Assembly (NCBI RefSeq): GCF_937973075.1
Contig: NZ_CALBWL010000048.1
Location: 1-5,658, forward strand
Origin: an uncultured Campylobacter sp.
Lineage (GTDB): Bacteria; Campylobacterota; Campylobacteria; Campylobacterales; Campylobacteraceae
Direction: 5' to 3'
DNA length: 5,658 bases
The position numbers were made by a program, and so were the translations under genes. Shown here one piece after another: positions 3,852 to 5,658 of this stretch (within the stretch, counting starts at the first letter, position 1; every line of letters starts with the position of its first letter). Below the pieces are notes generated by a model. It was not told the origin of the DNA, did not search any database, and saw only the letters and a program-made list of their open reading frames with translations.

Positions 3852-5658
3852 TTGGACGCTCTAGCTAAGCTAAACACCGAACAATACGCCGCCGCAACCG
3901 CCCCTGCGGGGCACAATCTAGTAATCGCAAGCGCAGGCACGGGCAAAACCAGCACCATCGTCGCACGGATCGCTCATCTGCTAAATCTCGGCACGAGTCC
4001 TAGAAAAATTTTGCTTCTTACTTTTACGAATAAGGCCGCAAGCGAGATGATAGCGAGGCTGCAGCGGCATTTTGATAAAAAAATCACCTCCGCAATCGTC
4101 GCGGGAACCTTCCACGCCGTATCCTACGCCCTACTTCGCGAGCTGGGCAAAGGTGTGATCCTAAAGCAGCCCGCCGAGCTAAAAACGCTGCTAAAAAGCC
4201 TCGTAGAAAGGCGCAAATTTTATCACGTAAGCGACGCGCGCCCCTACGGCGGGGCGTATCTTTACGATGTGTATTCGCTGTATCAAAACAAAGAGATGAG
4301 CGCGGATTTTGCGACGTGGTTTAGCAAAAACTACGAGGATCAGGCGGAATTTGCCGAAATTTATGCAGATATTTTGCGCGAGTTTGAGGAGGAAAAGGCG
4401 AAATTTAACTACGCCGATTTCAACGACGTTTTGCTAAAGATGCGCCGCGAGCTGCAAAAGGGCGCGCCGCTGCGGTTTGATGAAATTTTAGTGGACGAGT
4501 ATCAGGACACGAACTCGCTGCAAGGAAGCCTCATCGACGCCTTTGCGACGAAAAGCCTTTTTTGCGTCGGCGATTTTGATCAGAGCATCTACGCCTTCAA
4601 CGGCGCAAACATCGACATCATTGGCAGCTTCGGCAAGCGCTTTGCGGACGCTAAAATTTACGCGCTGAATATCAACTACCGCTCAAGCTCGGCGATTTTG
4701 GCGCTTGCAAATCGCGTCATCGCGAACAATCCGCGTCTTTACGAAAAGAAGCTGATCGTAGGCCGCGAGGGTAAATTTAGCGCGCCTAAGCTGCATGTTT
4801 ACGACGATACGGCAGCGCAATACGCCCATGTAGCCGCACAGATCGCGCAAAGCGGTACTCCGCGCGAAAAGATCGCCGTCATCTTTCGCAATAATTCCAG
4901 CGCCGACGGCGTCGAGGTCGCGCTTAAGGAGCTCGGCATCGGCGCGAAGCGAAAAGGCGGCGTGAGCTTTTTTGAAAGCCGCGAGATCAAGGCCTTTACG
5001 GACATCTTCGCGATGATAATAAACCCAAAAGATATGATGGCATTTATGAGCACGTGCGAATACGCAAGAGGCGTCGGCAGCGCGCTGAGCAAGGAGCTTT
5101 TCGACGCGTTAATCGCGCTTGGTCACGGAAGCATTCACGCAGGTCTTTTGCGCCCCGACGAGAGCGTTAAAATTTTTGAAAAAAAGAGAAAAAACTATCA
5201 GCTCGGGCTTTTTGACGATGTCGATATTATCGGCTCGGTATCGCGCTTTGAAGCTTTGGAATTTGACGAGTTTTTTCGCTCGCATCCGGTGCTAAAACAT
5301 AATAAAATCACCGAGGGCGGCGCCGTATTTTTGCACGAAATTTATAAAATTTTTAAAAAAAGCGGCTCAGCTGTAAGGTCCGCTACGCTAATCTCGCAGA
5401 TCAAAGACTCGCGCCTTTTTGCGCTTGTGGCGGATTTCATCGCGACAAAGCGCGCGACGCTAAAAAACGGCAAGATAGACGATGAGCGCAAAAAGGACGA
5501 GATCTCCCGCATCTACGATAAATGCGGCATTTTAGAGCAGATCGCCGGTAAATACGCGGATCCGCAGAGCTTTTATAATTTCATAACCCTGGGCGCAAAA
5601 GAGATGAGCGAGGGCGAGGGGGTAAATCTGCTCAGCGTGCACGCAAGCAAGGGGCTTG
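3852..5658 (+). CDS. UvrD/Rep/PcrA-family (SF1A) DNA helicase, 3'-truncated by the window
   Basis: 602 residues visible of a family usually near 680-750; open at the right edge. It would be a 3'-5' ATP-driven DNA helicase or translocase acting in repair or replication restart. Motifs in order: Q motif LNTEQYAAA (7-15), Walker A ASAGTGKTST (26-35), Ia LLLTFTNKAASEM (54-66), Ib GTFHAVSYALL (85-95), Walker B DEYQDTN (215-221), III VGDFDQSIYAFNGA (239-252), IV NYRSSSAI (275-282), the segment FFESREIKAFTDIFAMIINPKD (373-394), and the beginning of motif V, VNLLSVHASKGL (591-602). Motif VI lies beyond the window. Start: TTG, supported by AAAGGA; the alternative ATG at 3825 would add nine residues but overlaps the promoter. 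Motif III has FNGA where FRGA is usual. I cannot decide between UvrD, Rep and PcrA from this part. It diverges from pbpC, with no functional link apparent. Confidence 0.93.
   Translation, partial: MDALAKLNTEQYAAATAPAGHNLVIASAGTGKTSTIVARIAHLLNLGTSPRKILLLTFTNKAASEMIARLQRHFDKKITSAIVAGTFHAVSYALLRELGKGVILKQPAELKTLLKSLVERRKFYHVSDARPYGGAYLYDVYSLYQNKEMSADFATWFSKNYEDQAEFAEIYADILREFEEEKAKFNYADFNDVLLKMRRELQKGAPLRFDEILVDEYQDTNSLQGSLIDAFATKSLFCVGDFDQSIYAFNGANIDIIGSFGKRFADAKIYALNINYRSSSAILALANRVIANNPRLYEKKLIVGREGKFSAPKLHVYDDTAAQYAHVAAQIAQSGTPREKIAVIFRNNSSADGVEVALKELGIGAKRKGGVSFFESREIKAFTDIFAMIINPKDMMAFMSTCEYARGVGSALSKELFDALIALGHGSIHAGLLRPDESVKIFEKKRKNYQLGLFDDVDIIGSVSRFEALEFDEFFRSHPVLKHNKITEGGAVFLHEIYKIFKKSGSAVRSATLISQIKDSRLFALVADFIATKRATLKNGKIDDERKKDEISRIYDKCGILEQIAGKYADPQSFYNFITLGAKEMSEGEGVNLLSVHASKGL

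Noticed and set aside
4799..5092. Minus-strand open frame of 97 codons
   Set aside because: It lies inside the helicase coding region between motif IV and motif V and is an antisense shadow.

Overview
The window reads as a piece of chromosome from a Campylobacter-like bacterium (Campylobacterota). The reasons are the frequent AAATTT/AAAATTTT words inside otherwise moderately GC-rich genes, AAAGGA ribosome sites, T/A-rich promoters with a clear TATAAT and no obvious -35 box, and protein sequences that look like Campylobacter homologues. The GC level, judged by eye only, would fit the oral group (gracilis, rectus, showae) better than C. jejuni. This placement is an inference.

Layout. On the minus strand, a very long pbpC gene (130-3783) encodes a bifunctional class A penicillin-binding protein of the PBP1C type. 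It is followed after 47 bases by the start of a second minus-strand gene (82 to the left edge) with a clean Sec signal peptide. On the plus strand, diverging from pbpC, a UvrD/Rep/PcrA-type DNA helicase starts with TTG at 3852 and runs off the right edge in motif V. Only 68 bases separate the two divergent genes, and they hold two back-to-back TATAAT boxes.

The unusual object is PBP1C itself: 1217 residues, where the family is usually about 700-800. Two low-complexity, repeat-built stretches explain the excess. One of about 340 residues sits exactly between the transglycosylase and transpeptidase domains. The other, of about 125 residues, sits inside the small C-terminal BiPBP_C-like domain and contains 21 tandem pentapeptides (15-bp units). 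Without both, about 750 residues remain, the normal size, and all catalytic motifs are intact. All seven D/E-x-N-x-S/T sites that I found by reading through the protein, which is the acceptor motif of the Campylobacter PglB glycosylation system, lie in these two stretches. The protein may therefore be a heavily decorated, disordered-linker PBP.

Functionally, pbpC and the exported neighbour probably form an envelope unit. In many Proteobacteria PBP1C is paired with a periplasmic alpha-2-macroglobulin, but only 27 residues of the neighbour are visible, so that identity is a guess. The helicase is an unrelated DNA-repair or replication gene that shares only the promoter region. I see no RNA genes, mobile elements, CRISPR arrays or terminators.
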